Source of the DNA: Cytobacillus suaedae
Lineage (GTDB): Bacteria > Bacillota > Bacilli > Bacillales > Bacillaceae_L
Direction of reading: 5' to 3'
Length of the DNA: 64,000 nt
Assembly (NCBI GenBank): GCA_014960805.1
Contig: CP063163.1
Location: 414,001-478,000, forward strand
Positions within the stretch are counted from its first letter, which is position 1. Each line of letters opens with the position of its first letter. The notes beneath the pieces were generated by a model that saw only the letters and a program-made list of their open reading frames with translations, ran no database searches and was not told the DNA's origin. Both the position numbers and the translations under genes were made by a program. Shown piece after piece: positions 41,542-50,673 of this stretch.

Positions 41542-42686
41542 TAATCAACGGATTGGATAAGCTTCTATTGGAAAGTGACCCAGAATTACGTAGAAAACGA
41601 ATTGGACTGATTATCAATCATACATCAGTTGATCAACAGCTAAAGTTGAGTTTGGATGTTTTGCTAAGTAGGGGCTTTACGATTAAGGCCATCTTTGCGC
41701 CTGAACATGGATTTAGAGGAAATGCAGCAGCGGGTGAAAAGGTTGCACATCAAGTAGATAAAAAAACAGGAATTCCAATCTATAGCCTATATGGTGATTC
41801 AAAGAGTCCTTCAGCTGAAAGTATGAAAGACATAGACGCATTCGTATTTGATATTCAAGATATCGGCGTTCGATTCTATACCTATATATACACACTGGCA
41901 TATTCGATGGAAACAGCGGGTAAGTTTGGATTGGATTATTATGTTTTAGACCGACCCAACCCAATTACAGGGGACGTGATAGAGGGCAATATAATCGATT
42001 CAAAATTTGATTCTTTTGTTGGAAAATATGGACTACCGGTACGCCATGGAATGACTGTGGGCGAGCTTGCGACGTATTTTAATCATGAATTTATGATGGG
42101 TTGTAAATTAACCGTTATTAAGATGGAAGGTTGGGAAAGAACGAAGTGGTTTGATGAGCTTGGTTTACAGTGGATTATGCCATCACCGAATGCGACAGGA
42201 ATTGAGATGGCTGCACTCTATCCAGGTACATGTCTATTTGAGGGAACCAATGTATCTGAAGGACGAGGGACAACTAGACCATTTGAAATGATTGGGGCAC
42301 CATGGATTGCTGGGGAAGAATGGTGTGAAGAATTACAAGCTTATCAGCTAGACGGAGTTATTTTTCGACCTACACATTTTACCCCTACTACGTCTAAATA
42401 CGTTGGTGAATTGTGTGAAGGCTTGCAAGTACATATGGTGAATAGGAAAATCCTAAAACCATTACATGTTGCATTAGCAATGATAGAAGCTTTGCAAACT
42501 TTATATCCTAGTGAATTCAAGTGGATGGATCCGATTAAAGGAAGATACTTTATTGATTTGCTGGCTGGAACGGATCAATTGAGGTTGTGCGTTGATCGAA
42601 ATGAAAAGCTAACAGATTGGTTAAAAGGTGAGGAGTCAAAATTAGAGCAGTTTAAATCTATACGGAATAAATATCTATTATACTAG
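41538..42686 (+). CDS. namZ: Exo-beta-N-acetylmuramidase NamZ (DUF1343), without signal peptide
   Basis: 382 residues, DUF1343 family. B. subtilis NamZ (YbbC) removes MurNAc from the non-reducing end of wall fragments. Conserved stretches: FAPEHGFRGNAAAGE, PIYSLYGDSKSPS, FDIQDIGVRFYTYIYTL, LDRPNPITGD, PVRHGMTVGELA and MPSPNATGIEMAALYPGTCLFEGTN. The start is TTG 41538, overlapping the kinase stop (TTGA). The protein starts MIINGLDKLLLE, with no signal peptide, unlike the secreted 414-residue B. subtilis enzyme. It should therefore act on imported fragments in the cytoplasm. Bidirectional terminator follows. Confidence 0.9.
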   Translation: MIINGLDKLLLESDPELRRKRIGLIINHTSVDQQLKLSLDVLLSRGFTIKAIFAPEHGFRGNAAAGEKVAHQVDKKTGIPIYSLYGDSKSPSAESMKDIDAFVFDIQDIGVRFYTYIYTLAYSMETAGKFGLDYYVLDRPNPITGDVIEGNIIDSKFDSFVGKYGLPVRHGMTVGELATYFNHEFMMGCKLTVIKMEGWERTKWFDELGLQWIMPSPNATGIEMAALYPGTCLFEGTNVSEGRGTTRPFEMIGAPWIAGEEWCEELQAYQLDGVIFRPTHFTPTTSKYVGELCEGLQVHMVNRKILKPLHVALAMIEALQTLYPSEFKWMDPIKGRYFIDLLAGTDQLRLCVDRNEKLTDWLKGEESKLEQFKSIRNKYLLY

Positions 42687-42690
42687 CGGA

Positions 42691-42721
42691 AAAAAACAGC
42701 CAGGTGACCTGGCTGTTTTTT
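42691..42721. terminator. Bidirectional terminator between namZ and SpoIID-type gene
   Basis: AAAAAACAGCCAGG and CCTGGCTGTTTTTT form a near-perfect palindrome with a 3-base loop, usable from both sides. Confidence 0.9.
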
Positions 42722-42744
42722 GGGTCTACGGATACACAACTAGA

Positions 42745-44322
42745 TTAATAGCTCTTTTCTAGTTTAATCCCTTGATAATAGTGTTTAAGAATCTCTTCAA
42801 ATTTATATCCTTTTACAGCCATTCCCATTGCACCTGTTTGGGAAAGTCCAACACCATGGCCCCAACCTCCGCCATATGTTTTGAAACCAGTAACTTCTTT
42901 TGTTTTGTTATCCACTACTGGTTCAATATAAAATAGTGTACTTAATAAAGAGGCTTGGTTTCCACTAGCATTGATATATTTTAATGCCCAACGTACTTTG
43001 TCTTTATACTCGTAGAAAGTCCCATTTTCTGTTACAAATTCAATCTTTAATACACGACCAGAGTTAGATCGTTCTAGCACATTAATTTCATATACTTTTC
43101 CAACTTCTTTATTATAGTACGTACTTAATACATCACTTATTTCTTCAGAAGTCCATTCAAAGTTCCAACGATGGTATCTTGACCAATCTGATTCAAAATC
43201 ACCTTCAGCTGCTGCTCGCAGTGATTTTGAGTTACTATGGTTTTTGAAAACTTCTAAACTAGGGACATGCTGTAATGCCTTACCTCTTTCTGCATCTGGT
43301 ACACCGCGAAGATAAGGAACAGCCTCTGAGTTCCAAACATCCTCATTGTTAGCAGAGAATCCACCACTAGTCGAGTTGAAAACAGCTGTAATTAGCTTGC
43401 CATCATATGTTGCAACAATTCCTTTTGTTTCATCTACTGCTTGATTTGAAACGGGATGTTCTGCTCCAAACCCTGCATACACTTGGTCTGAAGTAGTTGG
43501 AAGAAGATCATAGCCATCATTACTACGCTTACCAAGATTAGACATTGCGTAGGTACGTGCAGCAACAGCCTGTGATTTTTGTGCTTCCAATTCGCCATAT
43601 GGTACAGGTGGTAGTTCACGAGGAACCACTCCATACAAATATTCCTCAATCGGTAACTCGTTAATACCAGCTAATGTTCCTTTACTGTTAAAAGCTACTT
43701 CACCGAGTCCGCGATATTTTTTTCCGTTGATTTTGATAAGGTTATTACTAGATGTGATAACAACAGAATTTGTTGTAGTTTTTGATACATCACCGCTTGT
43801 TACTTTTAGTTTTGACTCACCTTCGACGATTGTTACAGTTTTCCAGAAAGAATCGCTACCAGCCAATCCTAGTCTAATCATTTCAGTTTTAAAAGCAACT
43901 CTTTCTGACTCAGGCGCATCGGAAGCAAATTCTCCAATAAATAGACGGTATAAGTTTCCGACAGGCTCTAAATATGTAGTGTATCCCGCGGCCTCTGCTC
44001 GATTGACCCAATCATCAATATAAGCATTATTTGAGGTAGCAGCCACTTGCAACCTGAAATTTGTCTTAATCAACGCAGAAGAATCTAAAGTAACCTCAAC
44101 TAAACTATTACTGCCTTCAAAAAGCACGTCTCCAGTTACTTTATCAGTGACAACATAATCACCATCACTACCAAGAGTAATTGTTTCTTTTTCTGGCTCA
44201 ACACCAATCCGTACAATCGGCTCAGCAGATTCTGTGGTAGCTGCTGTTCCGCCAACACCTTGTAACAATAAAGCGCTTACGAGTAAAACGATAAAAGAAT
44301 ATTTTACTAGCTTTTGAAACAT
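42745..44322 (-). CDS. Secreted SPOR + SpoIID/LytB-domain protein
   Basis: 525 residues. Signal peptide MFQKLVKYSFIVLLVSALLLQ..GG (cleavage near residue 27). Residues about 85-165 look like a SPOR domain (NFRLQVAATSNNAYIDDWV ... LEPVGNLYRLFIGEFAS), which binds denuded glycan. Residues about 200-525 are the SpoIID/LytB domain: LPIEEYLYGVVPRELPP (probable catalytic Glu), ALEAQKSQAVAARTYA-type ELEAQKSQAVAARTYAMS, FNSTSGGFSANNEDVW and the closing GGGWGHGVGLSQTGAMGMA. SpoIID itself is a lytic transglycosylase leaving 1,6-anhydroMurNAc. Sitting inside a MurNAc island that also has anmK, this protein may produce that sugar. Alternatively it is a LytB-like amidase modifier. Confidence 0.88.
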   Translation of the reverse strand: MFQKLVKYSFIVLLVSALLLQGVGGTAATTESAEPIVRIGVEPEKETITLGSDGDYVVTDKVTGDVLFEGSNSLVEVTLDSSALIKTNFRLQVAATSNNAYIDDWVNRAEAAGYTTYLEPVGNLYRLFIGEFASDAPESERVAFKTEMIRLGLAGSDSFWKTVTIVEGESKLKVTSGDVSKTTTNSVVITSSNNLIKINGKKYRGLGEVAFNSKGTLAGINELPIEEYLYGVVPRELPPVPYGELEAQKSQAVAARTYAMSNLGKRSNDGYDLLPTTSDQVYAGFGAEHPVSNQAVDETKGIVATYDGKLITAVFNSTSGGFSANNEDVWNSEAVPYLRGVPDAERGKALQHVPSLEVFKNHSNSKSLRAAAEGDFESDWSRYHRWNFEWTSEEISDVLSTYYNKEVGKVYEINVLERSNSGRVLKIEFVTENGTFYEYKDKVRWALKYINASGNQASLLSTLFYIEPVVDNKTKEVTGFKTYGGGWGHGVGLSQTGAMGMAVKGYKFEEILKHYYQGIKLEKSY

Positions 44323-44682
44323 ATCATCATTCCTCCTACTTAATAATCCGGGGACATTTGCCCTTATTTTTAAGCTATTCTTCGAGGTTATTAAAAATTC
44401 CTTTTAGTATTTTTAAAAATAATTAAAATTTTATTTCAGTGACAAAAGTACTAGACTTGCAAAACCCTTACTACTATTGGGAAAATTAACTACTTGTAAA
44501 AAATCTATTACAAAAAATGGTACAAAGTAATCATGTGTTATTTTTCATTGAGAATTATGGTTTACTATATAATTTCAAAAATTTTCAATTAAATTTCACA
44601 AAAAGTATTGAAAAAATATTTTAATGTTGTATCATAATATTAAAATTAGATTTCAACAAGAATGTGATTGGTTGTGATTAGT
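44323..44682. other. Divergent control region between SpoIID-type gene and murQ
   Basis: 360 bp, very AT-rich, no ORF. It should contain the promoters of both divergent units. For murQ, TTGAAA (44608) and TATCAT (44630) with a 16-bp spacer is a plausible SigA promoter. No hairpin with terminator features was found. Confidence 0.5.
44608..44630 (+). promoter_or_regulatory. AT-rich motif shared within the island, copy 2 (murQ)
   Basis: TTGAAAAAATATTTTAA (44608-44624) then TGTTGTA. Matches copy 1 in TTrAAAwwwwAwTTTAATGTT. Its first six bases are also the -35 candidate of murQ, so a bound regulator would block transcription. Confidence 0.35.
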
Positions 44683-45594
44683 ATGAGTGTGGACCTTTCT
44701 AAGTTAACAACAGAGTTAAGAAATGACGATTCAATGAAAATTGATCAATCGTCTACTCTAGAAGTATTGCAGCTAATAAATAAAGAGGATCGAGTTGTCG
44801 CAGATGCTGTTCAACTTGCACTCCCGCAAATCGCTAAGGCAGTGGATGCAATTTATCAATCATTAAAAAATGGTGGAAGATTGTTTTATGTTGGTGCTGG
44901 TACAAGTGGTAGGTTAGGTGTGATTGATGCAGCTGAATGTCCTCCAACCTTTAGTACGGACCCTGATTTAGTTCAAGCAATTATTGCTGGTGGTGAAAAG
45001 GCTCTATTGGTTGCTGTAGAAGGTGCTGAAGATGATGAAGAACTAGGTGTTGCCGACTTAAAGAAACAGAGTTTTTCAAGTAAGGATGTTATTGTAGGAA
45101 TTGCTGCTAGCGGTAGAACACCCTATGTAATAGGAGCACTACAATTTGCAAAAGGCTTAGGCGCAGAAACGATTTCCCTTTCTTGTAACTTAGATTCTGA
45201 GATTAGTAAGATTGTTAATCATCCTATTGAAGTAATTACTGGTGCTGAGGTTGTGACTGGTTCAACTAGATTGAAGGCTGCAACTGCTCAAAAAATGGTG
45301 CTCAATATGCTTTCAACAACAGTTATGATCAAACTAGGAAAAGTGTATGAAAACCTGATGGTTGATGTTAAGGCTAGTAACCAAAAGTTAATTGAACGAG
45401 CGAAGAATATTGTTATGACGGTTACTAAGGCTGATGAAGAAATGGCATGTGAAATATTAGAAAAAACAAACTATGAAGTGAAGCCAGCAATTGTCATGAT
45501 TAACGCAGATGTTACATATGAAGAAGCCAATAGAGCTATTGATCTGGCAGATGGAATGGTTAGAAAAGCAATTAATATAGCAAAAGGGGAATAG
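44683..45594 (+). CDS. murQ: N-acetylmuramic acid 6-phosphate etherase MurQ
   Basis: 303 residues (B. subtilis MurQ 304). It cleaves the D-lactyl ether of MurNAc-6-phosphate, giving GlcNAc-6-phosphate and D-lactate. SIS sugar-isomerase fold: GGRLFYVGAGTSGRLGVIDAAECPPTF, IVGIAASGRTPYVIGAL, TGAEVVTGSTRLKAATAQKMVLNM, and a C-terminal UBA-like helix region. ATG 44683 is preferred; TTG 44668 also opens the frame, and neither has a strong RBS. It leads the unit that continues with the ABC importer after a cre site. Confidence 0.95.
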   Translation: MSVDLSKLTTELRNDDSMKIDQSSTLEVLQLINKEDRVVADAVQLALPQIAKAVDAIYQSLKNGGRLFYVGAGTSGRLGVIDAAECPPTFSTDPDLVQAIIAGGEKALLVAVEGAEDDEELGVADLKKQSFSSKDVIVGIAASGRTPYVIGALQFAKGLGAETISLSCNLDSEISKIVNHPIEVITGAEVVTGSTRLKAATAQKMVLNMLSTTVMIKLGKVYENLMVDVKASNQKLIERAKNIVMTVTKADEEMACEILEKTNYEVKPAIVMINADVTYEEANRAIDLADGMVRKAINIAKGE

Positions 45595-45620
45595 AATTTT
45601 TACTCTTCTTTTAGAAGGTT

Positions 45621-45634
45621 TGGAAGCGTTTACA
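45621..45634 (+). promoter_or_regulatory. cre site (CcpA) between murQ and importer genes
   Basis: TGGAAGCGTTTACA matches the cre consensus (TGWAARCGYTWNCA) except for G at the W position. It lies 77 bp upstream of the binding-protein start codon, suggesting glucose repression of uptake. Confidence 0.65.
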
Positions 45635-45710
45635 GATGGCGGTAATGTTTTATAGCTTTATAGTTTATAAGACTTATCATAGACTTAAACAAATTTAAGG
45701 GGGAAAAATT

Positions 45711-47027
45711 GTGAATATTAAAAAGCTGTTTACCATGTTTGCTCTTATTTTAGTGTCTTTATCCGTATTTGCAGGCTGTAGTAAAGATTCGGCTTCAACA
45801 GATGCAAGTGGGGATTGGGAAAAATGGGAAGGTAAAATTACAATTTGGGATGGGCCTCGTTGGGCTGATGACAAAGAAAACAAATATCATTGGTTAGAAG
45901 CGAAAAAAGCTGAATTCCAAGATAAATATCCTGGAGTAGAAATTGAAATTGTTCAAACTCCATGGGCAGAATTTAATGATAAACTAAGTGTTGCAATTGC
46001 AGGTCGTGCTTGGCCGGACATTGCTGCTGTTGATATTAGTGGTGCGATAAATATTAACCACATTAAACAAGGTGTTATTGAAGAGGTTGGGGCTTTTTAT
46101 TCTGAAGACGAATTAAAAGATTTCTATCCGAATGCTTTAGCTGCATATGATTTTGATGGTAAGTACTATGGTGTACCAAATTCTATGACAGTTCACGCAA
46201 TGCTTTTGAATCTTGATATTTTTGAAGCAAAAGGTGTTGAGCCACCAGTAGATGGTCGTTGGACATATGATGAGTTTGTTGAAAAAATGAAAGCTTTAAC
46301 AGGTGATGGAGTATATGGATTCTCTACTTATTTATTACCAGGTTATTATGAAGCATGGCCATTCCTATTAATGGATGGTGGATACCCGTTAAATGAAGAT
46401 GCAACTGAGTATACATTTGATTCAAAAGAAGCAATTAGCGGTTTACAAAAGTTAATTGATCTTAAATTCAAACACAATGTAGCACCTCAAGAAATGGGTG
46501 GAGCTGATGTTGGTGGAACATGGAATGCTTGGGCAGCTGCAGACCAACGTACTGTTGCAGTTCAACCATGGGCTACATGGGCTATCGCAGCAGCACAAGG
46601 CGAAAAATTTAAAACGAACTTTATGGTTGCAGAATATCCAACTGGAGATACTGGTGAGCCTGTAACAATCGGCGGTGTCGGTGGTTGGGTAATGTTCAAA
46701 CAAGAAGATGCTGACAAAAAACGTATGACTGCGGAATTTATTAAATTTATCTCAACAGCTGATGAGCAAGTAGAATGGGCTAAAAACTATGGTACATTCC
46801 CATCTCGCCAATCTGCTGTAGATCAAAACCCATTCGGTGACAACCCAGAATTGGCAAAAGCTCAAGAATTAACACAACATGCTATTGCAATGCCACGTCA
46901 TGAAAAATGGGCAAGAATCGATGAAGCAATCCAAAAAGAATTACAATTAGCTGCAAATGGCGAAAAGACACCTGAAGAAGCACTAAAAGCCGCAAGAAGC
47001 GCTGTAGAAGGTATTTTAGGCGAGTAA
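45711..47027 (+). CDS. Sugar ABC transporter substrate-binding lipoprotein
   Basis: 438 residues. Lipoprotein signal: LSVFAGC with modified Cys23. Family 1 (CUT1) extracellular solute-binding fold; KITIWDGPRWADDKENKYHWLE, KYPGVEIEIVQTPWAEFNDKL, WPDIAAVDISG, YYGVPNSMTVHAMLLN, and the late GGVGGWVMFKQ. Such proteins capture oligosaccharides outside the membrane. GTG start with RBS AAGGGGG, seven bases away. A cre site precedes it and a terminator-like hairpin follows before the permeases, which would keep the binding protein in excess. In this island the likely ligand is MurNAc, GlcNAc-MurNAc disaccharide or muropeptides; not provable from sequence. Confidence 0.88.
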   Translation: MNIKKLFTMFALILVSLSVFAGCSKDSASTDASGDWEKWEGKITIWDGPRWADDKENKYHWLEAKKAEFQDKYPGVEIEIVQTPWAEFNDKLSVAIAGRAWPDIAAVDISGAININHIKQGVIEEVGAFYSEDELKDFYPNALAAYDFDGKYYGVPNSMTVHAMLLNLDIFEAKGVEPPVDGRWTYDEFVEKMKALTGDGVYGFSTYLLPGYYEAWPFLLMDGGYPLNEDATEYTFDSKEAISGLQKLIDLKFKHNVAPQEMGGADVGGTWNAWAAADQRTVAVQPWATWAIAAAQGEKFKTNFMVAEYPTGDTGEPVTIGGVGGWVMFKQEDADKKRMTAEFIKFISTADEQVEWAKNYGTFPSRQSAVDQNPFGDNPELAKAQELTQHAIAMPRHEKWARIDEAIQKELQLAANGEKTPEEALKAARSAVEGILGE

Positions 47028-47033
47028 AATTGA

Positions 47034-47070
47034 AGCTCTCTTCCGATCGAAAGGAAGGGAGCTATTTTTT
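47034..47070 (+). terminator. Intercistronic hairpin between binding protein and permease genes
   Basis: AGCTCTCTTCC (47034-47044) pairs with GGAAGGGAGCT (47053-47063), followed by ATTTTTT. Partial termination would favour the binding protein over the permeases. Confidence 0.75.
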
Positions 47071-47117
47071 AAAATGGGCAATGTATTATGCTTTTCCTTT
47101 TAATGAGGGGTGAAACG

Positions 47118-48047
47118 ATGGAAACAAATAAAAAAGTAACATACACAACAACAGCTGGCATTGAGATTAAGCAAGACAGTGTCTGGAAGAAAATGAAGAA
47201 AAATAAAGTAGCATATCTATTCCTGCTACCGAAACTAGTATTCTTTGCCATTTTTATGCTTATTCCGATTATATGGTCACTTATTTTATCATTTCAAGAT
47301 GTCGGTGTATTTCAATCAGAATGGGTAGGGTTAAAAAACTATATCGCTGTTTTTAAAAATGAAGTGTTCATGGTATCACTTTGGAATACATTTTTATACA
47401 CAATCATAACTGTACCTGCATTCGTAATTACAGCCTTATTAATTGCGACACTTATACATCCACTAGGTAAACATTCGCAATCCTTTTTCCGTGCTGCTTT
47501 TTACTTGCCACAAGTAACTTCCATGGTTATTATCGCGATGGTTTGGCGCTGGATGTACAATTACCGATTTGGACTTTTTAATTATATTATGAACTTTTTT
47601 GGAGTCGAAAATATTGATTGGTTAGGGCAATCTGCAACAGCACTACCTTCATTAATGATTATGGCGATACTTATTCCACCAGGGTCAGGAATCATCATTT
47701 ACCTTGCTGCAATGAATGATGTTAACCCATCATTGTATGAAGCTGCAAAAATTGATGGAGCAAATGCATTCCAACGCTGGATGAAAATTACCGTTCCATT
47801 ATTAAAACCGACCACGTTGTATTTGGTTATCCTAAGTACTATTTCATCTTTTCAGGTGTTTACCCAAATTATCATGATGACCGGCGGTGGACCTGGAAAT
47901 TCAACAGAGACAATTGTGCATGTTATTTATAAAACGGCATTTAGAGACTTTAACTTTGGCGGAGCATCTGCTCAATCAATGATTCTATTTGCGATAATCA
48001 TGGTATTCGCGATATTCCAATACCGAGTTTTACAATCTGATAAATAA
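47118..48047 (+). CDS. CUT1 sugar ABC permease (MalF type)
   Basis: 309 residues, six transmembrane helices starting at about residue 36. The EAA coupling loop is YEAAKIDGANAFQRWMKITVPLLKPT (near 215-240). N-terminal 30 residues are cytoplasmic and polar. ATG 47118 follows AGGGGTGA; an upstream frame opening at 47088 lies in the terminator tail. Forms the membrane channel with the next gene. No ATPase gene occurs in the island, so a shared MsmX-type ATPase is expected to drive it. Confidence 0.9.
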   Translation: METNKKVTYTTTAGIEIKQDSVWKKMKKNKVAYLFLLPKLVFFAIFMLIPIIWSLILSFQDVGVFQSEWVGLKNYIAVFKNEVFMVSLWNTFLYTIITVPAFVITALLIATLIHPLGKHSQSFFRAAFYLPQVTSMVIIAMVWRWMYNYRFGLFNYIMNFFGVENIDWLGQSATALPSLMIMAILIPPGSGIIIYLAAMNDVNPSLYEAAKIDGANAFQRWMKITVPLLKPTTLYLVILSTISSFQVFTQIIMMTGGGPGNSTETIVHVIYKTAFRDFNFGGASAQSMILFAIIMVFAIFQYRVLQSDK

Positions 48048-48066
48048 AAAGTTGGTGAAAAAAGAT

Positions 48067-49038
48067 ATGTCTAATCAAATGTCCTATAAGATTGGTAGAA
48101 TAATAACTTATTTACTATTAATAGGGATGGCCATTGCCTCACTATTACCTTTATATTGGATTTTTTCAACGGCCCTACAACTACCAAGCTATCAAAATGA
48201 GGAAATGTCAAAACCGATATCATATGTTGAATCAAATCCTCCAAAGGTGTATCCAATGGGTATCACAGAATACTTTTCACAATGGGAAAAGAAACGAGAA
48301 GCAACTGCTCAGGGTGATCTAGAGCAAGCAAAGTATCATGGTGAAAAAATGACAGAGGTACGTCAAAAGACATTTGAAAGCTTTGTGATTCTATTTGAAA
48401 GAACCCCTATTTTAAAATGGCTGTTTAATAGTCTTTATATAGCCATATTAGGAACCGTACTGATCGTATTGTTTGATACAATGTCCGGCTATGTACTGGC
48501 GAAAAAAGAATTTCCGGGTAAAATGATTATCTTTTGGATGATCATTGCTACAATGATGATTCCAGAACAAGTTACGCTCGTTCCAACCTTCATCATGGTT
48601 CAGAAATTGCAATTGTTTGATACGCATTGGGCGTTAATTTTACCAAGTATTTCTTTAGCCTTTGGTGTCTTCTTAATGAGGCAATTCTTACTTACAATTC
48701 CAGATGAACTAATCGAGGCTGCCAAAATAGACGGAGCATCTGAATGGAGAATTTTCTGGAAGATAATTGTTCCGTTAGCTAAGCCGGCAATGGCGGTACT
48801 AGGAATCTTTACATTTGTGTTAATGTGGAACTCCTTCTTATGGCCGATTATTGTATTAAATGATAAGGACTTATTCACACTTCCGGTAGGCCTTAAAACA
48901 TTGCAGGATGCCAATCTAGCAGACTTTAAACTATTAATGGCAGGAGCAAGTATTGCTGCAATCCCGATGATTATATTTTTCTTATTGTTCCAACGATATT
49001 TTGTAAAAGGTCTAGCAATGGGAGGAGTGAAGGAATAA
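48067..49038 (+). CDS. CUT1 sugar ABC permease (MalG type)
   Basis: 323 residues. TM1 at about 14-35, then an enlarged extracytoplasmic loop of about 90 residues (rich in Glu/Lys, EYFSQWEKKREATAQGDLEQ), then five helices. EAA loop: IEAAKIDGASEWRIFWKIIVPLAKPA. The long first loop is found in a subset of CUT1 permeases and may contact the binding protein. ATG 48067 (RBS GGTGA) chosen over TTG 48052. Its stop codon abuts the nagZ start with no gap. Confidence 0.9.
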   Translation: MSNQMSYKIGRIITYLLLIGMAIASLLPLYWIFSTALQLPSYQNEEMSKPISYVESNPPKVYPMGITEYFSQWEKKREATAQGDLEQAKYHGEKMTEVRQKTFESFVILFERTPILKWLFNSLYIAILGTVLIVLFDTMSGYVLAKKEFPGKMIIFWMIIATMMIPEQVTLVPTFIMVQKLQLFDTHWALILPSISLAFGVFLMRQFLLTIPDELIEAAKIDGASEWRIFWKIIVPLAKPAMAVLGIFTFVLMWNSFLWPIIVLNDKDLFTLPVGLKTLQDANLADFKLLMAGASIAAIPMIIFFLLFQRYFVKGLAMGGVKE

Positions 49039-50649
49039 ATGACAAATCTTACACTCAGACAAAAAATTGGACAGTTAATGGTTTGCGGTTTTAAAGCAAA
49101 TCAAGTAGTTGAGGCTTCTAATGAAATACTTGAATTAATAAGAGATTATCATGTTGGTGGAATCATTCTCTTTGGGCGAAATATTGGAACACCAGATGAG
49201 ATTCTACAGTTAACTACAAGGCTACAGCTCGAAGCAAAAAATGCAGGTCAAGATCTACCACTACTCATCTGTATTGATCAAGAAAATGGAGTGGTAAGAA
49301 GACTGGGAGAAGGTACAACTGTGTTTCCAGGTGCAATGCTGTTAGGTGCAACTGATGATCCGAATTTCGCCTATGAAATGGGTGTTGCCACTGGAACGGA
49401 ACTTAAGGCACTCGGAATTAATTGGAACCTGGCACCTGTTGTCGATGTGAACAATAATCCTGATAATCCGGTTATAGGGGTTCGTTCGTTTGGAGAAACC
49501 CCTGAAAAAGTGGCTGAGTTCGGCGCAGCAGCTATGAAAGGAATGCAAGCTGCTGGAGTTATCACGGCACTCAAGCATTTTCCAGGACATGGTGATACAA
49601 ATCTAGACTCGCACCTAGAATTACCTACCATTACCCATTCGATGGATCGACTAGAAGAGGTTGAACTAGTACCATTTAAAAAGTGTATTCTTGAAGGAGC
49701 AGATACGGTTATGTCTGCCCATGTTTATTTTCCTGCAATTGAAAAGCAGTCAGGTGTCCCTGCAACGATGTCAAAATCAATCATTACAGGATTACTCAGA
49801 GAAAAGCTAGGCTTTCAAGGGGTTGTGACAACTGATTGTATGGAAATGAAGGCTATATCTGATACGATTGGAACGGCACAAGGAGCGGTTGAAGCGATCA
49901 AAGCGGGTGTTGATTTAATCATGGTTTCACATCTTCCAAATCTTCAAAAGGACTCAATCGCAGCTATTGAGAAAGCGGTTGAAAATGGAGAGATTTCGAT
50001 TGAACAAATTGACGCTGCATTAGAACGTGTTCTTAAGCTGAAAAGTCGATATTTATCTTGGGATGATATTGCTAACTCTCTGAATGAAGTAATAGTTCCA
50101 GAAGTTGTAGGTTGTGCCCGACATCAACAAATGGCTGAAAAAGCATTTAGGCATGGAATTACGATTGTGAAAAATGAGGGCATTCTACCTTTATCAACTG
50201 AATCAATCAAAAAGGTACTCGTTATGTACCCTACTAATTCGTATCTAACAGAAGTAGAGGATAAACGATATTCTAGTAATGCTTTGGGCATGGTGGTTAA
50301 AGAAGTGAATCCTGATGCAGTTATAGAATCCCTTCCTATTCATTTAACAGAAGAGCATTTAACAGATGTTATTGAAAAAGCTTTAGAATATGAAATAATA
50401 ATAATAGGAACGTTAACTGCTTCAAATTCACCAGGGCACATTCGCTTAATAGAGAAGTTGACGGAACTAGGAAAGAAAATCATCGTGATTGCGATGAGAA
50501 GTCCTTATGATGTTTCCTATCTTCCAACACAAATTGATGCATATATTACAACGTATGAGTTTACAACTCCAGCTTTACGAATGGCAGTTAAAGCGATTTA
50601 TGGGATAGAAAAGGTCACTGGAAAGCTACCAGTTACACTTAAAAAATAG
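49039..50649 (+). CDS. nagZ: Beta-N-acetylglucosaminidase NagZ (GH3), cytoplasmic
   Basis: 536 residues. GH3 domain (1-340) with the NagZ signature KHFPGHGDTNLDSHLELP carrying the His/Asp acid-base pair, and nucleophile Asp in TTDCMEMKAI; DQENGVVRRL and VIGVRSFGETPE are further GH3 landmarks. A C-terminal alpha/beta domain (about 375-536) is present as in B. subtilis NagZ. There is no signal peptide: it starts MTNLTLRQKIGQLMVCG. It should thus remove GlcNAc from imported GlcNAc-MurNAc(-peptides) in the cytoplasm. ATG directly after the permease stop, RBS GGAGGAG. A second, exported NagZ is encoded 2 kb downstream. Confidence 0.93.
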   Translation: MTNLTLRQKIGQLMVCGFKANQVVEASNEILELIRDYHVGGIILFGRNIGTPDEILQLTTRLQLEAKNAGQDLPLLICIDQENGVVRRLGEGTTVFPGAMLLGATDDPNFAYEMGVATGTELKALGINWNLAPVVDVNNNPDNPVIGVRSFGETPEKVAEFGAAAMKGMQAAGVITALKHFPGHGDTNLDSHLELPTITHSMDRLEEVELVPFKKCILEGADTVMSAHVYFPAIEKQSGVPATMSKSIITGLLREKLGFQGVVTTDCMEMKAISDTIGTAQGAVEAIKAGVDLIMVSHLPNLQKDSIAAIEKAVENGEISIEQIDAALERVLKLKSRYLSWDDIANSLNEVIVPEVVGCARHQQMAEKAFRHGITIVKNEGILPLSTESIKKVLVMYPTNSYLTEVEDKRYSSNALGMVVKEVNPDAVIESLPIHLTEEHLTDVIEKALEYEIIIIGTLTASNSPGHIRLIEKLTELGKKIIVIAMRSPYDVSYLPTQIDAYITTYEFTTPALRMAVKAIYGIEKVTGKLPVTLKK

Positions 50650-50673
50650 AAAGACCTAAAGGATGTGAACAGC

